This document shows positions 22,700 to 34,811 of a stretch of DNA of 64,000 nt, one piece after another. Numbering within the stretch: the first letter of the stretch is position 1; each line of letters starts with the position of its first letter. The notes beneath the pieces are model-generated. The model was not told the DNA's origin. It saw only the letters and a list, made by a program, of their open reading frames with translations, and did no database searches. Origin of the DNA: Capra hircus (taxonomy: Eukaryota > Chordata > Mammalia > Artiodactyla > Bovidae). Made by a program: the position numbers and the translations under genes. The stretch lies in the NCBI RefSeq assembly GCF_001704415.2, contig NC_030817.1, positions 38,203,550-38,267,549 of the forward strand, given 5' to 3'.

Positions 22700-22900
22700 T
22701 TCTATTGTGCTTTACATTTTTCAAAAGTTTCACAACACATGGTATCATAGAATCCCATAATATACTTTTTTCCTATCTCTTACCCTTATATTGCCCCTCC
22801 TCCCTTTCCTGTCCTCCCTGGTAACCACTAGTTTGTTCTCTATAGCTGTGAGTTTGCGGTATTTTTATGGAATGTCTCAATTAATTACAGAATGCACTTT
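22700..22900 (-). repeat. L1 LINE relic
   Basis: CCTGGTAACCACTAGTTTGTTC and the flanks resemble the antisense L1 3' region. 22901-23835 shows nothing recognised. Confidence 0.5.
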
Positions 22901-23837
22901 CCTCACATGTCTATAAGTGAGTTAGCACCAGAGACCATTTTTACAGAATGACAGCTAGTTTCAAAAGCATAGAGTGAGGGCTCTGGGTCTGAGCTCTCCC
23001 ATATGACTCCCAAACTCAGGGACTGTGTTGGTTGCTCAGGCAGTAACATTGACCTGTCTGCAGCCAGGGGCTCCTCTGTCTCCTTCTGCTCTTCTGTCCC
23101 AGGGTCAGTTCTAGGGACTGTCTCAAGACTTGAGACATCTGATATCTACACACATCCCACTCCCCATCCCCATATCAAGCACTTAAATCCTGTTCTAGGC
23201 TGAAGGAGTGGGCACACCTATCGCTATACTAATGCACCAGGAATCTATTTCTCTTGCTTCCAGCTTCTGGTTTAGCTTTAAGACTTTTTATCTTTGGGCT
23301 ACAAAACAGATCCTGCTAACCCAGTTGGTGCTTCAACTTCTGTTCCCACGGGCACCTCCTTGCCATCAGATGTCTTAGGGGCTGAACCTGAGAAGCCGAA
23401 GGGCAAGGTGAGGATTCCTGGCCTTGCAACCTGACCTGTCTGCCTCACTCTCAGCCTTGTTTGCCCTTCACCAGCTCCAGGAATGACAGAGGTGGCTAAA
23501 GAGGTGCTAATGATAACTCCCTGGTTTGCAAGGCATTTTCAAAGGCATGATTTAATTTGACCTTCTTGCAGACCTGGAAGATACAGTTTTTCCTATTGGA
23601 AGCGATAAGAAACTAGGGCACCACAAGGTTACATAATATGTTTACAGTCACAAAGTTAATCGGCAGCAGGGCCATGAAATGAGAACTGAGGTATTCTTTC
23701 TCCTGGGGCAGTTTATCTGAGTCCAATTTATTACTAAACCACCATATTTCTATAATTAAAATGTTATTTGTAGCCACCGAGTTGTATTACCACAGAAGAT
23801 GAATCATTATTAGCAGCAGGCTGAGGTTGTTCAATGG

Positions 23838-23888
23838 GCTTCCTTCATAGCTCAGTTGGTAAAGAATCCACCTGCAATGTGGGGGAGA
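23838..23888 (+). repeat. Bov-tA head fragment
   Basis: GGCTTCCTTCATAGCTCAGT then TGGTAAAGAATCCACCTGCA: only the tRNA-Glu-like first 50 bases of the SINE. 23890-24505 shows nothing recognised. Confidence 0.7.
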
Positions 23889-24505
23889 TTGTTCAATAGC
23901 CAAATGCTGTGTTTCATTTCCATCCATGTGTGAATGTACTATTTTTCCTATTTTTTCATCACGAGGAGTCAGTAGATAGTATATAGTTGATAAATCAAGA
24001 AAAAGAGGCATAAATATATTACATGCAGTTTTCAAATGGTAATCACAGTAGAACTTAGAAACTGTTAGTTAAACCTCTGAGTAATGGGTGTGGGAGTGGT
24101 GGGGCTGGTGGTGGGAGATTTTTGTTTCTCATTTTAGGTACTTTCTGCACAGTCTGAATTTTTAGAGCAAGTAATGTGCATTGCTTTTAAATAAAAATTT
24201 TAAAAGTGGAAACAAGAATGGAAATAAAAAGTATTCCCTCAGTGAGTGATTACTTAGTCATATGTAATACTAGGCAGTCATTAGAAAAACTAAGGTCCAT
24301 GTATACAAATTTTAAGTAAGGAAAACAAGTTGGAGAATGGTGTGATTAGGATAACACCATTTATTTCAAATATTGTGTATATACATGTGCATGTGAGTGT
24401 GTGCGCACTGGGAAGGTACATATTAAAGTGATAGCAAAGTATAGGGATACATAGCAAAGTGGGGAGGAAAGACTTTATAATATTCTACACTTTATATACT
24501 GTTGT

Positions 24506-24575
24506 CCCACTGTTTTTTTTTTTTAATTTTTATTTTATATTGGAGTGTAGTTGATTTACCATGTTGTACTGTTTG
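24506..24575 (-). repeat. L1-type T-rich fragment
   Basis: T11 followed by TATTGGAGTGTAGTTGATTT, a common antisense L1 3' sequence in artiodactyls. 24576-25040 shows nothing recognised. Confidence 0.5.
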
Positions 24576-25039
24576 TTTTTTCAAGGAGCATGCATTGAAT
24601 ATGAACGTATGGAATGTTCTGCAGATTCAAAACTAAAGTGATTCTGAGTGTTTCCCTTCCCTTTTTTGCTATGAAAAGGGCCAAGTGTGATTGCACTGTG
24701 TTAGGTATAAGGGTCAGGATATTACACTGACTTATAGGGAGGAAATTCACTGGTTCTCCACTCATGAGTATTGTTCCCAAAGGGAAGTTTGTGAATTGTA
24801 TCGGTCCGCTGTCGTGCCTTAATGTCACCATAGAGCTGACCAAAAATCTGATTAATGTTTCTTTTTATAGTTCCATTTCCTTCTTCTGCTTAGTTTTGAG
24901 CAAGAGTGTGTGGAATTTAAATCCCCAAGCCTAGTATCTGATGACTGTGGCAAGATATCTGTCCCACACTTTAGAGTTCTGGACTTGGGGTCTTGACTAA
25001 CCCTGATATTAGTTAGAATTCTTTGACAATTGAATTACT

Positions 25040-26275
25040 TTTGTATTTTATTTTATTGTGGAAAAAACACTTAATATGAGATTTACCCTCTTAACAAATT
25101 TTTGCGTGCATGTGCAGTCCCTCAGTCGTGTCGTACTCTTCACAATCCTATGGACTGTAGCCTGCCAGGCTCCTCTGTCCGTAGGATTTCTTGGGCAAGA
25201 ATACTGGAGTGGGTTGCCATTTCCTTCTCCAGAGGATTTTCCCAACCCAGGGATCAAACTCCATCTCCTGCATTGTCAGGAGGATTCTTTACTACTGAGC
25301 CACCTGGGAATCCCAGCAAATTTTTAAGTGTTTGATATATTATTGTTGACTTCAGGTATAATAGTCATACAGCAGATTTCTAGAACTTACTCATATTTTT
25401 AATTTTTTTGGTTCCAGTTTTATTGAGATAAAATTGACATACAGCACTGTATAAATTTAAGGTGTATGACATAATTATTTGACTCACATACATCATAAAA
25501 TGATTACCATGGTAAGCTTAGCAAACATCCATTATCTCATATAGTTTAAAGAAATAGAAAAAAATTTTTTTCTTATGATGAGAACTCTCAGGATTTACTA
25601 TCTTAACAACTTTCAGATATAACATACAAGTGTTAATTATATTTCTCATGTGGTACATTTCATCCCTAGTACTTATTTATCTTATAACTGGACATCTGTA
25701 TCTTTTGACAGCCTTCATCCAATCCCCCTCTTCCCACCCTGCCTCTGGTAATCACATTTCTGATCTCTTTCTCCATGAGTTTGCTTTTGAAGTATAATTG
25801 GCCTACAACACTATGTTAGTTCCTATTATTATTAACAACATAGTGATTGTATATTGCTATACATTTCAAAGTTATCACCACAATAAGTCTAATTACTGTC
25901 TGTCACCATTCAAAACTATTACATAATTATTTATTATATTCTCCACACTGTACATTTCATGCCATGAGTCATTTATTTTGCATCTAGAACTCTGTACCTC
26001 TTAATCTCCCTCACCTGTTTCTATCTTCTGCCCACCCCCTTCCCTCTGGCAACCACCCTTTTGTTCTCTGTATCTATAACTCTGTTTCTATTTGGTTATG
26101 TTTGTTCATGTGTTTTGTTTCTTAGATTCCACATGTAAATGAAATAATATAGTATTTGTCTTTCTCTTGTGTGACTTATTTCACTTAGCATAATATCTTC
26201 TAGGTCCATCCAGATTTTTGAAAATGGCACAATTTCATTCTTTTTTATGGCTGAGTAGTATTCCACTTCATAGGT
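25040..26275 (-). repeat. old L1 LINE 3' pieces
   Basis: Two antisense 3'-end copies in series: 25040-25780 (TTTTATTGAGATAAAATTGA, split by a Bov-tA) and 25785-26275 (CTCTGGCAACCACCCTTTTG, TTTATGGCTGAGTAGTATTC). Non-coding. Confidence 0.7.
25104..25314 (-). mobile_element. Bov-tA SINE with target-site duplication
   Basis: Antisense SINE from GTGCAGTCCCTCAGTCGTGT to GAGCCACCTGGGAATCCC. Flanks AACAAATTTTT (25093-25103) and AGCAAATTTTT (25315-25325) are the duplicated L1 target. Confidence 0.9.
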
Positions 26276-26995
26276 AGGGCTGAATCTTTGCCTGGTAGTT
26301 GTTTGATCCAGTACTGATGCCAACAGTCTGGTGGGTGGGTCTAGTCCTGGTACTAATAAGCTAGAGGGAGGATTCCAAAATGGCACTTGCCAGCACAACG
26401 TCCTCATGGTAGATGATTCCCCAGAGTGGATGCTGCCAACGTCCCTGTCCCTACGGTGAGCTCCAGTTGCCTCCTAACTTTCCAGGAAGCTTTCCAATAG
26501 CAGTTGGTGGGACTGACCCAGGCTTCTTTTGTATTACTACTTCTGTCCTGAGTTCCGGTGTATATGAGCTTTTGTGTTCTCCCTTTAAAAGTGGACTCTA
26601 TTTCAAACAACCCTGTAGGTCTCCGGAAAGTAAGCCCCATTGGCCTTCAGCGTCAGACATTCTGGTGACTCCTCTTCCTGATGTAGAACCCTCAGGCTGG
26701 GGAGCTTGATGTGGGATTCAGACCCTGTGTTCCTTGGGGTGAGCCTCTGCAATGGTAATTGTCTTCTCATTTGTGGGTTGCCCACCCCAGGGCTATGAAT
26801 CCTGGCTAGACCATGTCTCTGCCCCTCCTACCCTCTCACTATGGTTCCTTCTTTATATCTTTAGTTGTAAGAGATCATTTCTACTAGTCCCCAGGTCTTT
26901 CTCATTAATAGTTTCTCTGTAAGTAGTTATAATTTGGTGTGCCTGTGGAAGAGGGTGAACTCAGGCTTCTCCTACTCCACCGTCTTGACCATACT
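26276..26995 (-). repeat. possible L1 5' UTR-like segment
   Basis: The end GTGGAAGAGGGTGAACTCAG ... CTACTCCACCGTCTTGACCA resembles the antisense L1 5' UTR start. It directly follows antisense L1 3' sequence, as if the body of one L1 had been lost. The assignment of the middle part is uncertain. Confidence 0.4.
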
Positions 26996-27162
26996 CCCTC
27001 ATTTTTCTTTTAAATAAAAGAAGTTAAATTTACAAACACTTTAAGATAACTTGGGAAATATGCAGTAAAAAAAGAATGAATCCTTCAAATTACAAAGATT
27101 TTACTAGTATGCAAACTGCCAGTTCCTCTAAATTTGGCATATCCAACCTACTTAACTGATTT

Positions 27163-27447
27163 GTTGTTGTTCAGTCTCACTAAGTCATGTCCAACTCTTT
27201 GTGACCCCGTGGACTGCAGCATGCCAGGCTTCCCTGCCCTTCACTATCTCCCTGAGTTTTCTCAAACTCATATCCAATGAGTCAGTGATGACATCATCCA
27301 ACCATCTCATCCTCTGTTTCCCCCTTCTCCTCCTGTCCTCAATCTTTCCCAGCATTAGGATATTTTTCAATGAGTTGGTTCTTCACATCAGGTAGCCAGA
27401 GTATTCGGGCTTCAGCTTCAGCATCAGTCCTTACAATGAATATTCAG
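27163..27447 (-). mobile_element. BovB 3' fragment
   Basis: TTGTTGTTCAGTCTCACTAA through TTCAGCTTCAGCATCAGTCC, the antisense of the BovB C-terminal coding region. It is from the older subfamily with the TTG-unit tail. Confidence 0.85.
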
Positions 27448-27567
27448 GGTTGAAATCCTTTAAGTAGTAATTTTTCTAACAGAGTTTAGTTGGAGAATGA
27501 GTAATATATTTATGCCTTTAACAAAGAAAACACATATGGTATTGCTGTGCTTGAGAACAGAGAATAT

Positions 27568-27843
27568 GCTGCTGCTGCTGCTAAGTCGCTTCAGTTGTGT
27601 CTAACTCTGTGCGACCCCATAGACGGCAGCCCAGCAGGCTCCCCCATCCCTGGGATTCTCCAGGCAAGAACACTGGAGTGGGTTGCCATTTCTTTCTCCA
27701 ATGCATGAAAGTGAAAAGTGAAAGTGAAGTTGCTCAGTCGTGTCCAACTCTTAGCGACCCCATGGACTGCAGCCTACCAGGCTCCTCCACCCATGGGATT
27801 TTCCAGGCAAGAGTACTGAAGTGGGGTGCCATTGCCTTCTCCG
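27568..27843 (-). mobile_element. BOV-A2 SINE with target-site duplication
   Basis: A full dimer: (GCT)4 start, first Bov-A unit, GAAAGTGAAAAGTGAAAGTG linker, second unit ending GCCATTGCCTTCTCC. Exact 11-base repeats ACAGAGAATAT at 27557-27567 and 27844-27854. Confidence 0.95.
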
Positions 27844-28285
27844 ACAGAGAATATAAATCTTGGCTATTTTTATTGTTCTGGACCATCAAAACTCAAAGAA
27901 CATGTGAGGTTCTGCCTGTCCAGTGAGGATAGGCAAATATAATAGCAGGTGTGCTAGGTGGGCACATGTTTTTATCTTACAAAGCTTATGGTTGTTCCTC
28001 TTCATCTCCATTTGGAAAATACATAGGGAGTAATAAATTTTATTTTATTTTAAAAAATAAATTTTAATAGTAATCTTTATCTGTGAGCAGTTTAGAATCT
28101 CTGAGCATCTCTAAGCAATTTTTATGTCCAGGTACAGAGCCATTTACACAGTTTATATTGTGCTTTCAGTCCATATGCTGTCCTATCTGTGTTTTCCATA
28201 CGTCCAGACGTTGCTGACTCTGGCAACGTCACTGGTTGAAATTGTTCTAAAACTTCTGTGGATTTTTGTTTGACCATGAGTAGTA

Positions 28286-28415
28286 GTGAAGTGAAGTGAA
28301 GTGAAGTGAATTCACTCAGTCATGTCCGACTCTTTGCGACCCTGTGGACTGTAGCTTACCAGGATCCTCTGTCCATGGAATTTTCTAAGCAAGTGTACTG
28401 GAGGGGCTGGCCATT
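28286..28415 (-). mobile_element. Bov-A fragment preceded by (GTGAA)5
   Basis: Five perfect GTGAA units (28286-28310), then TCACTCAGTCATGTCCGACT to CTGGCCATTC. The pentamer derives from the SINE's GTGAAA linker region. 27860-28285 and 28420-28640 show nothing else. Confidence 0.8.
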
Positions 28416-28645
28416 CTGGCCTTTAAATCCCCATGTTTTCATGATGCCTCAAAAACCTTCACCAATATGATTTTTGTTGTGACATTCATATACTGTCTGG
28501 GAGAAAATGAGCAGCATAACAAGGAATGCCTGGTTTAATGACAGTGTTTTCTGTCATTATGAAAGGTTTTTAACTTTGCATACTGGCAGCAAGTCCAGTT
28601 TCCAGTAAATTTCCAATATAGATGTAGATTTACAGAAATGTGATA

Positions 28646-29058
28646 CAGTGAAGAAGGCAGAGTGCCAAAGAATTGATGCTTTTGAACTGTGGTGTTGGAG
28701 AAGACTCTTGAGAGTTCCTTGGACTGCAAGGAGATCCAACCAGTCCATTCTGAAGGAGATCAGCCCTGGGATTTCTTTGGAGGGAATGATGCTGAAGCTG
28801 AAACTCCAGTACTTTGGCCACCTCATGAGAAGAGTTGACTCACTGGAAAAGACTCTGATGCTGGGAGGGATTGGAGGCAGGAGCAGAAGAGGACAACAGA
28901 GGATGAGATGGCTGGATGGCATCTCCATCTCGATGGACATGAGTTTGAGTGAACTCCAGGAGATGGTGATGAACAGGGAGGCCTGGCGTGCTGCGATTCA
29001 TGGGATCGTAAAGAGTCGGACACCACTGAGTGACTGAGCTGAACTGAACTGAACTGAA
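28646..29058 (+). mobile_element. BovB LINE 3' end
   Basis: Encodes the last 130 or so residues of ORF2 in one open frame (KKAECQRIDAFELWCWRRLL ... IVKSRTPLSD), followed by the GAACT-unit tail. It is 5'-truncated and too short to be functional. 29060-29770 is intergenic with nothing recognised. Confidence 0.92.
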
Positions 29059-29787
29059 TGGTAGTTCTATTTCTAATTTTTTAAGGAACCTCCATGATTG
29101 AGCGTGTGGAGCAGAGCCCAATAACCTGATGACTTCCATAGGCTGTATGGTGAAATGGGAACATTTATTTACTTGAGACTTAAGAGACTTTAGGGTGCAT
29201 CTGTTACCTTAGCTTGTGTGGGTATTTTTAAATGCCTCTGCTATAATTGTTTACCCAGCTGGTAGAATCATTAGTATTGACTCCTTCAAGTAATTACTAC
29301 ATTTTTGTTTCATTTTCAGTAAGTTAATTTTAGGGGTCCTGCTGGCATTTTAGAATTTTGAAAGAAAAATTTCACTGGCTTGTCAAAGCTAAAACTTTAT
29401 AGTGTCTATATATAAAGTAAAACAAAGCTTTGAATTATAACATATCTTAAAAATAGGGCGGTTAGCAATTACTGAAGCTGTTATATTTTGGGGAGTGCCT
29501 GTACATATGTACACAGGTATGTGTTTTTAATTGAACTATTCCTTACTTCTGATAATAAGAAAGCCTAAGTGAAAAGGCTGTGTTATATGTAATAAGTGGT
29601 ATTTCAAACAAGTTAAATGTGGCTTTGTTTATTGCTCCATTAAAAGTGATAACTTCAAAAAAATAGGGCTTTTAGTGTTGGTGTAGAGTAAATATTAGTG
29701 TGTTCTCCAGGGTAAGACAGTCAAGTCTTGCATCATTTAGCACGATCTATATAATCATTATAAAAATTATTTACTCAATATGTGCTT

Positions 29788-29914
29788 GTTGTTCAGTCGC
29801 TTAGTTGTGTCAGACTCTTTGGGATTCCATGGACTGGAGCATGCCAGGCTTCCCTGTCCTTCACCACGTCCCAGAGCTCAGATTCATATCCATTGAGTCA
29901 GTGATGCCATTCAT
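29788..29914 (-). mobile_element. short BovB 3' end with target-site duplication
   Basis: A 127-base antisense BovB terminus. Perfect 13-base repeats TCAATATGTGCTT lie at 29775-29787 and 29915-29927. The host looks like an L2-type relic. Confidence 0.92.
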
Positions 29915-30107
29915 TCAATATGTGCTTAGACACTGGGAACCCAAGGATAAATGAGACAGACTTACTTCTTTTACCCATGGCATTTATAATCACATATTTA
30001 CCTGGCTGACTATGGGCAAGCTACTAATCTCTGTGAACTTTAGGTATTCCATTTGTAAAATAAAAGCAATATTACTGTTACATTCCTTCTAGGATTCTGG
30101 TGGAGCC

Positions 30108-32508
30108 TTGTTGTTGTTCACTTGCTAAGTTTTGTCAGACTCCTGGCAACCCCATGGACTGCAGCACACCAGGCTTTCCTGTCCTTCACTAGCTCCCTGA
30201 CTTTGCTTAAACTCATGTCCACTGAGTCGGTGATGCCATCCAACCATCTCATCCTCTGTTGTCCCCTTCTCCTCCTGCCTTCAATCTTTCCCAGCATCAG
30301 GGTCTTTACTAAGGAGTCAGTTCTTTGCATCAGGTGGCCAAAGTACTGGAGCTTCAACTTCAGCATCAGTCCTTCCAGTGAATGGTGAGGATTGATTTCC
30401 TTTAGGATTGACTGGTTTGATATTCTTGCTGTCCAAGGGACTCTCAAGAGTCTTCTCCAACACTACAGTTTGAAAACATCAATTCTTCAATGCTCAGCCT
30501 TCTTTATGGCCCAACTCTCACGCCCATATATGACTACTGGAAAATCATAGCTTTGACTCAGTTCAGTTCAGTTCATTTCAGTTGCTCAGTTGTGTCCGAC
30601 TCTTTGCGACCCCATGAATCGCAGCACGCCAGGCCTCCCTGTTCATCACCATCTCCCGGAGTTCACTCAGACTCATGTCCATCGAGTCCGTGATGCCATC
30701 CAGCCATCTCATCCTCGGATGTCCCCTTCTCCTCCTGCCCCCAATCCCTCCCAGCATCAGAGTCTTTTCCAGTGAGTCAACTCTTCTCATGAGGTGGCCA
30801 AAGTACTGGAGTTTCCGCTTTAGCATCATTCCTTCCAAAGAAATCCCAGGGTTGATCTCCTTCAGAATGGACTGGTTGGATCTCCTTGCAGTCCAAGGGA
30901 CTCTCAAGAGTCTTCTCCAACACCACAGTTCAAAAGTATCAATTCTTCAGTGCTCAGCCTTCTTCACAGTCCAACTCTCACATCCATACATGACCACTGG
31001 AAAAACCATAGCCTTGACTAGACAGACCTTACTCAGCAAAATAATGTCTGTGCTTTTGAATATGCTATCTAGGTTGGTCATAATTTTTCTTCCAAGGACT
31101 ATGCCAAAGCCTTTAACTGTGTGGATCACAATAAACTGTGGAAAATTCTGAAAGAGATGGGAATACCAGACCACCTGACCTGCCTCTTGAGAAATCTGTA
31201 TGCAGGTCAGGAAGCAACAGTTAGAACTGGACATGGAACAACAGACTGGTTCCAAATAGGAAAAGGAGTACGTCAAGCCTGTATATTGTCACCCTGCCTA
31301 TTTAACTTCTATGCAGAGTACATCATGAGACATGCTGGACTGGAAGAAACACAAGCTGGAATCAAGATTGCTGGGAGAAATATCAATAACCTCAGATATG
31401 CAGATGACACCACCCTTATGGCAGAAAGTGAAGAGGAGCTAAAAAGCCTCTTGATGAAAGTGAAAGAGGAGAGTGAAAAAGTTGGCCTAAAGCTCAACAT
31501 TCAGAAAATGAAGATCATGGCATCCAGTCCCACCACTTCATGGGAAATAGATGGGGAAACAGTGGAAACAGTGTCAGACTTTATTTTTTTGGGCTCCAGA
31601 ATCACTGCAGATGGTGACTGCAGCCATGAAATTAAAAGACGCTTACTCCTTGGAAGAAAAGTTATGATCAACCTAAATAGCTTTGACTAGATAGACCTTT
31701 GTTGGCAAAGTAATGTCTCTGCTTTTTAATATGCTGTCTAGGTTGGTTATAGCTTTTCTTCCAAGGAGCAAGCGTCTTTTAATTTCATGGCTGCAGTCAC
31801 CATCTGCAGTGATTTTTGGAGCCCAAAAAAATAAAGTCTCTGTTTCCACTGTTTCCCCATCTATTTCCCATGAAGTGATGGGACCAGATGCCATGATCTT
31901 AGTTTTCTGAATGTTGAGTTTTAAGCCAGCTTTTTCACTGTCCTCTTTCACCTTCATCAAGAAGCTCTTTAGTTTCTCTTTACTTTCTGCCACTGAAGTG
32001 GTATCATCTGCATATCGAGGTTATTGATATTTCTCCCAGTAATCTTGATTCCAGCTTGCGCTTCATCCAGCCCAGCATTTTGCATGATATACTCTGCATA
32101 TAAATTAAATAATCAAGGTGACAATATACAGCCTTGTCATACTCCTTTCCCAATTTTGAACCAGTCCATTGTTACATGTCCAGTTCTAACTGTTGCTTCT
32201 TGACCTGCATACAGGTTTCTCAGAAGGCAGGTAATGTGGTCTGGTATTTCCATCTCTTTAAGATATTCCACAGTTTGTTGTAATCCACAAAGTCAAAGGT
32301 TTTAGTGTAGTCAATAAAGCAGAAGTAGATGATTTTTTGGAATTCCTTTTCTTTTTCTGTGATCCAGCATATGTTAGCAATTTGATATCTGGTTCCTCTG
32401 CCTTTTCCAAGTCCAGCTTGTTCATTTGGAAGTCTTGTTTCACGTACTGCTGAAGCCTAGCTTGAAGGATTTTGAGCATAATCTTGCTGGCATGTGAAAT
32501 GAGCACAA
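30108..32508 (-). mobile_element. older BovB LINE, antisense, split by a younger BovB
   Basis: Two collinear antisense parts: 30108-30558 (3' end) and 31689-32508 (reverse transcriptase region up to the LISHASKIMLKILQARLQQYV segment). They join exactly across the younger insertion at GCTTTGACT/AGATAGACC. Many stops and shifts; the YADD region at about 32010 reads as a decayed copy. Non-functional. Confidence 0.88.
30559..31676 (-). mobile_element. younger BovB LINE with 5' inversion (twin priming)
   Basis: Antisense 3' part 30559-31097 (GTTCA tail, then the C-terminal coding region) joined to an inverted 5' part 31098-31676 that reads in sense: DYAKAFNCVDHNKLWKILKE, VRQACILSPCLFN, catalytic YADD at 31397-31408, through LLLGRKVMINL. 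The inverted part ends in the same ORF region (LGRK) where the 3' part starts, as expected for twin priming. Target repeats ATAGCTTTGACT at 30547-30558 and 31677-31688. Confidence 0.92.
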
Positions 32509-32662
32509 AAGGAGATTAAACATGTAACACAGTGCCTGTTGTATACTAAGTACTCAGTAAATATCAGTTTGTCTTTTTTAAAAGATTTACTAATCATTCG
32601 TGGTAGTTGGTAGTTAAAGATTTCCAAAGAACAATTCTTAGCTTTAACTCTGCCTCTGAATC

Positions 32663-32722
32663 AACTACAGTCCGTGGAGTCACAAAGAGTCAGATACAAC
32701 TGAGTGACTAACACACTCACTT
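32663..32722 (+). repeat. Bov-A/tA 3' fragment
   Basis: CAGTCCGTGGAGTCACAAAG ... GATACAACTGAGTGACTAAC. A second tiny antisense piece lies at 32838-32885 (TTGTTGTTGTTTAGTTGGTA). Confidence 0.7.
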
Positions 32723-32885
32723 TCACACTGAATCAGCAGCACCAGAACTTTACGTCATCTTGGTGAGGAACTTCCTTACACTGGAGCTACTGAGTCAACA
32801 CTGTTTTCCACAGAAAGACTTTTATAAAAATATTCATTTGTTGTTGTTGTTTAGTTGGTAAGTTGTGTTTGACTCTTTTGCAATT

Positions 32886-34811
32886 TTGACTAATTCCAAT
32901 TTACTTTTCTTTATTTTTGTCTTGTGTTTTGGTGTCATATCTAGAAATCCCCTTGCCTAATCCAAAGTCATAAATATTTATACCCTTGTTTCTGTTTTGT
33001 AGCTTTAGCTCTTACATACAGGTCTGTAATCCACTTTGAATTAATTTTTGGGTATGGTATGAGATAAGGGTCCAAAGTGATTCTTTTGTATGTGAATATT
33101 CAGATGTCCAAGCATTGTTTGTTGAAAATTATTCTTGGCATTGAACTATCTTGATCCTGTTGTGGAAAAGCAGTTGAACGCAAATCAGTTTTCACTCCAA
33201 TCCCAAAGAAAGGCAATGCCAAAGAATGTTCAAACTATAGCACAATTACACTCATCTCACATGCTAGCAAAGAAATGCTCAAAATTCTCCAAGTGAGGCT
33301 TCAACAGTATGTGAACTGAGAACTTCCAGATGTTCAAGCTGGTTTTAGAAAAGGCAGAGGAACCAGAAATCAAATTGCCAACATCCATTAGATCATAGAA
33401 AAGGCAAAGAGAATTCCAGAAAAACATCTACATCTACTTCACTGAATATGCTAAAGCCTTTGACTGTGTGGATCACAACAAACTGTGGAAAATTCTTAAA
33501 GAAATGAGAATATCAGACCGTCTCAGCTGCCTCCTGAGAAATCTGTGTGCAGGTCAAGAAGCAACAGTTAGAATTGGATATGGAACAGAGGAGTGGTTCC
33601 AAACTGGGAAAGGAATATGTCAAGGTTGTATATTGTCACCTTGCTTATTTAACTTATATGCAGAGTACAAAATGCTGGGCTGGATGAAGCACAAGCTGGA
33701 ATCAAGATTGCCGGGAGAACTATAAATAACCTCAGATAACACCACCCTTATGGCAGAAAGCAAAAAGGAACTAAAGAGCCTCCTGATGAAAGAGGAGAGT
33801 GAAAAAGCTGGCTTAAAGGTCAACATTCAGGAAACTAAGCATGGCATCCATTCCCATCACTTCATGGCAAATAGATGGGGAGACAATGGAATCAGTGAGA
33901 GACTCTATTTTGGGGGGCTTCAAAATCACTGCAGATGGTGACTTCAGCCATGAAATTAAAAGACGCTTGCTCCTTGAAAGAAAAGCTATGGCAAACCTAG
34001 ACAGCATATTTAAAAGCAGAGACATTACTTTACCGACAAAGGCCTATCTAGTCAAAGCTGTGGTTTTTGGATGTGAGAGTTGGACCATAAAGAAGGCTGA
34101 ACATTGAAGAATTGATGCTTTCAAACTGTAGTGCTGGAGAAGACTCTTGAGAGTCCCTTGGATTGCAAGGAGATCAAACCAGTCAACCCTAAAGGAAACC
34201 AGTCCTGACTATTCGCTGGAAAGACTGATGCTGAAGCTGAAGCTCCAATATTTTGTCCACCTGATGTGAAGAACTGACTCCTTCGAAAAGACCCTGATGC
34301 TGGGAGAGATTGAAGGCAGGAGGAGAAGGGGACAACAGAGGACAAGATGGTTGGATGGCATCACCAACTCGATGGACCTCAGTTTGAGCAAGCTTCGGGA
34401 GATGATGAAGGACAGGGAAGCCTGGAGAGGTGCTGTCCATGGGTCGCAAAGAGCTGGACATGACCAAACGACTGAACAACAAACAAAACATATGGGTTTA
34501 TTTCTGGACTCTCAATTCTATTCATCAATCTATACACCTGTCCTTCTGCATAGTTTTCAGTGTAGTTCTAGCTTGCATCTGTGTTTTCCTGGTGACTAAT
34601 AATTGCCCTAGAAGTTCTTTTCTGCCCTTTCCCGTCAATCCCTTTCCTTACTGCTTAGAACTGACCACTGTTTTGATTAGTTTTTTTTTTTTTTTTTTTT
34701 TACCATACATCAGTCTTTGCTGTTCTAGAACTTTACATAAAAGGAACCACACAGTATGCACCCATTTAGTAGAGGCTTCTTTCACTCAACATAATCTTTT
34801 TGAGATTCACC
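32886..34811 (-). repeat. L1 LINE (antisense ORF2/3' region), split by BovB
   Basis: 32886-33183 (CTTGCCTAATCCAAAGTCAT, ATCCACTTTGAATTAATTTT) continues at 34486-34550 (GGGTTTATTTCTGGACTCTC) after a BovB. 34551-34811 is further L1-like sequence with a T22 run (34680-34701), broken at 34812 by the retrovirus. Confidence 0.7.
33184..34485 (+). pseudogene. old BovB LINE, decayed ORF2, catalytic YADD deleted
   Basis: Sense BovB starting at the VFTPIPKKGNAKECSNYSTI region and running to the C terminus, followed by GACTGAACAACAAACAAAAC. It is broken by many stops and frameshifts. At about 33734-33742 the text goes from CCTCAGAT directly to AACACCACCC, so bases encoding the YADD loop have been lost. 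It belongs to the older CAACAA-tailed subfamily. Confidence 0.9.

Larger units (their letters stand above)
30005..32570 (+). repeat. MIR SINE split by a 2.4 kb BovB nest
   Basis: The left half (GGGCAAGCTACTAATCTCTG, TTCCATTTGTAAAATAAAAG, to about 30107) and the right half (GGAGATTAAACATGTAACAC, GTGCCTGTTGTATACTAAGT, from about 32507) are one MIR. It is interrupted by the older BovB, which holds a younger BovB. Confidence 0.7.
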
